Shown here: positions 62,944-64,000 of the stretch, one piece after another
Layout: every line of letters starts with the position of its first letter
Numbering within the stretch: the stretch's first letter is position 1
NCBI RefSeq assembly: GCF_014860165.1
Contig: NZ_JACZKG010000015.1
Location: 62,001 to 126,000 of the forward strand
Source of the DNA: Devosia sp.
Lineage (GTDB): Bacteria; Pseudomonadota; Alphaproteobacteria; Rhizobiales; Devosiaceae
DNA: 64,000 nucleotides
Direction of reading: 5' to 3'
The notes under the pieces: model-generated
Told to the model about the DNA's origin: nothing
Database searches by the model: none
The model's input: only the letters and a program-made list of their open reading frames with translations
Made by a program: the position numbers and the translations under genes

Positions 62944-63233
62944 GGGCAAGCCGCTGTAAGGTGACCCGCCGCGAAAGGTGGGCCGCGGGCATGGGGTGCT
63001 ACTGCTCAAGTGGGTTTGGGTGACACCTACCACCCTAAGCTGGGCGTCTTCAGCTTGCAGGGCGCCGGGAAGCATCGCTCATCTCCGCCTCCAATGAGGG
63101 CATGGCATTGAACACCGTCTAGCATGTTCGGAGAACGGTCTCTCGCGGAACCAGTCGGGCTCCCCTTGGTTGTCTACCATCGGCCTCATCCCGATGGCGC
63201 TGTTCAGCTATCCGAACCGTCGCGGGACCTGGC
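62944..63233. other. Intergenic stretch without gene
   Basis: About 290 bases after the catabolic operon. A weak inverted pattern (CCGCGAAAGGTGGGCCGCGGG around 62968-62990) could end the operon, but lacks a T-run. Otherwise I see nothing. Confidence 0.4.
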
Positions 63234-63428
63234 TTGCGTCATTCGTGTGACGTCTGGCCACCAGAGGCCTGTATGAACTGGACAAAGATGTCCTGGGAGG
63301 ACGAGGTGCTCAACGCAAGCCGAGCTTCAGGTGGCAGGGACGTCGCAGATGTTGGCTACCTCGTGCTCGAATGCGATGGCACGATGAGTGTCTCATTGCG
63401 CAACGCCACAGCGAAGCGTCCCGAATGA
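63234..63428 (+). pseudogene. Possible C-terminal remnant of a DUF421/YetF-like protein
   Basis: A 64-codon frame (a methionine at 63273 is another start). The stretch MSWEDEVLNAS, then DVADVGYLVLECDGTMSVSL, resembles the C-terminal end of DUF421 (YetF) membrane proteins (VLE-x-DG-x-SV). No membrane domain is present upstream, so it looks like a truncated remnant. It overlaps the following gene by four bases (ATGA), so it may still be translated and serve as a coupling leader. Confidence 0.4.
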
Positions 63429-64000
63429 GTCAGATATCGTTTTACCTTCGGCAATTGCTGAGCCGGATGTGGTTCTTGCCCGCAGTTTTTTCGGCGGTGG
63501 CCCTACTGACCATTTTCGTGGCCTTCTACCTTGCACGCTGGGCACCTGAGGAGCTTCCCTTCACTATCTCCCAGGAGGCCGTCCAATCTGTCCTGGCGAT
63601 CCTGGCGACCAGTCTGCTCACTGTGTCGGTGTTTGCCCTGTCCACCTTGGTCGCTGCATTGTCAGCGGCGTCGGCCTCCACCACGCCGCGTGCCGCGCAG
63701 CTCATCATAGGTGATCTATCTGCTCAGACCTCGATATCGGTCTTCATTGGAGCTTTCCTTTTTTCCATTCTCGCGATTCTTGGCCTTTCTGCCGGTATCT
63801 ACAGCCCGGCAGGAAGGATGTTGCTGTTTTCGGTGACGCTTGGTGTGGTCGCCCTTGTGGTTGTTGCCCTCATCCGGTGGATTGCACAGATTTCAGACAT
63901 TGGACGCGTTGGCCATACAGTCGACCGCGTCGAAGCGGCCACTGCTACTGCGCGCAATACCCTAATGGAACACCCGCTTTTCGATTGCCGCTTGCTGGAA
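63425..64000 (+). CDS. DUF2254 membrane protein (start only, cut by window edge)
   Basis: 192 codons present from the ATG at 63425; no stop before the edge. Four hydrophobic segments are visible (WFLPAVFSAVALLTIFVAFY, VQSVLAILATSLLTVSVFAL, TSISVFIGAFLFSILAILGL, MLLFSVTLGVVALVVVAL). FALSTLVAALSAASASTTPRAAQ and WIAQISDIGRVGHTVD fit the DUF2254 family of large membrane proteins of unknown function. Confidence 0.8.
   Translation, partial: MSQISFYLRQLLSRMWFLPAVFSAVALLTIFVAFYLARWAPEELPFTISQEAVQSVLAILATSLLTVSVFALSTLVAALSAASASTTPRAAQLIIGDLSAQTSISVFIGAFLFSILAILGLSAGIYSPAGRMLLFSVTLGVVALVVVALIRWIAQISDIGRVGHTVDRVEAATATARNTLMEHPLFDCRLLE

Noticed and set aside
1-64000. CRISPR array, insertion sequence, rRNA or prophage
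   Set aside because: No regular direct repeats with spacers, no transposase or phage structural gene, no rRNA sequence seen.

Overview
The window is GC-rich, densely coding DNA from an alphaproteobacterium. Gene order (fabD-fabG-acpP-fabF-mltG-yicC-gmk; lptF-lptG-lptD-surA-pdxA-rsmA), the flotillin/YqiJ pair, GANTC clusters and dispersed short palindromes point to Hyphomicrobiales. A Devosia-like genome is my best guess; this is inferred from content and style, with no marker gene to confirm it.

Region 1 (1-3000) holds a small orphan protein, a VOC-fold protein and a TetR regulator translationally close to a GT1 glycosyltransferase; a 15-bp palindrome lies just upstream of tetR. Region 2 (3229-10818) is the core fatty-acid block (malonyl transfer, ketoreduction, acyl carrier protein, condensation), followed by the peptidoglycan-terminating transglycosylase MltG, the YicC RNase, guanylate kinase and an MFS exporter. 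Region 3 (10815-18147, minus strand) is the outer-membrane assembly operon: LptF and LptG (inner-membrane LPS extraction), LptD (outer-membrane translocon), a SurA-type chaperone, PdxA (vitamin B6) and RsmA (16S rRNA dimethylase), with 4-bp stop/start overlaps at several junctions. Region 4 (18389-38749) is housekeeping and miscellaneous: PepA, HolC, YitT, a DUF4344 metallopeptidase, an ABC-F protein with a cupin, Ndk, a DEAD helicase, a glycosyltransferase, YqiJ plus flotillin plus DUF1801, a guanidinium exporter under a probable guanidine-II riboswitch, two unknown membrane proteins, an orphan molybdopterin oxidoreductase, a TSUP permease, a Glyoxalase_8-like protein, a glutathione transferase and a DUF2147 protein.

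Region 5 starts at tRNA-Ser(GCU) (38907-38997). After 500 bp without a convincing gene comes accessory catabolism. First is a divergent putrescine-utilisation (Puu) cluster: PuuA and PuuB on minus, PuuD and an aldehyde dehydrogenase on plus, together covering all four steps from putrescine to GABA. After a 0.9-kb decayed stretch comes a LacI-controlled carbohydrate ABC transporter with a GH63/MGH1-like glycoside hydrolase, with an inverted pair of LacI-type operators in front of lacI.

Region 6 (52457-62943) is the most interesting part. A divergent LysR regulator faces one long plus-strand operon: a DadA-like FAD oxidoreductase, a [2Fe-2S] subunit, an HcnB-like FAD subunit with a BFD-type iron-sulfur tail, an aldehyde dehydrogenase, a DapB homologue with an altered active-site histidine, a DapA homologue with intact active-site residues, a previously uncounted 35-residue cysteine microprotein, a polar amino-acid ABC transporter, and a lysine-6-dehydrogenase/saccharopine-dehydrogenase-like protein. 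This looks like uptake and oxidation of an amino or cyclic imino acid, but the gene set matches no pathway I can name exactly. The right end holds a possible DUF421-type remnant and the start of a DUF2254 membrane protein cut by the window edge.
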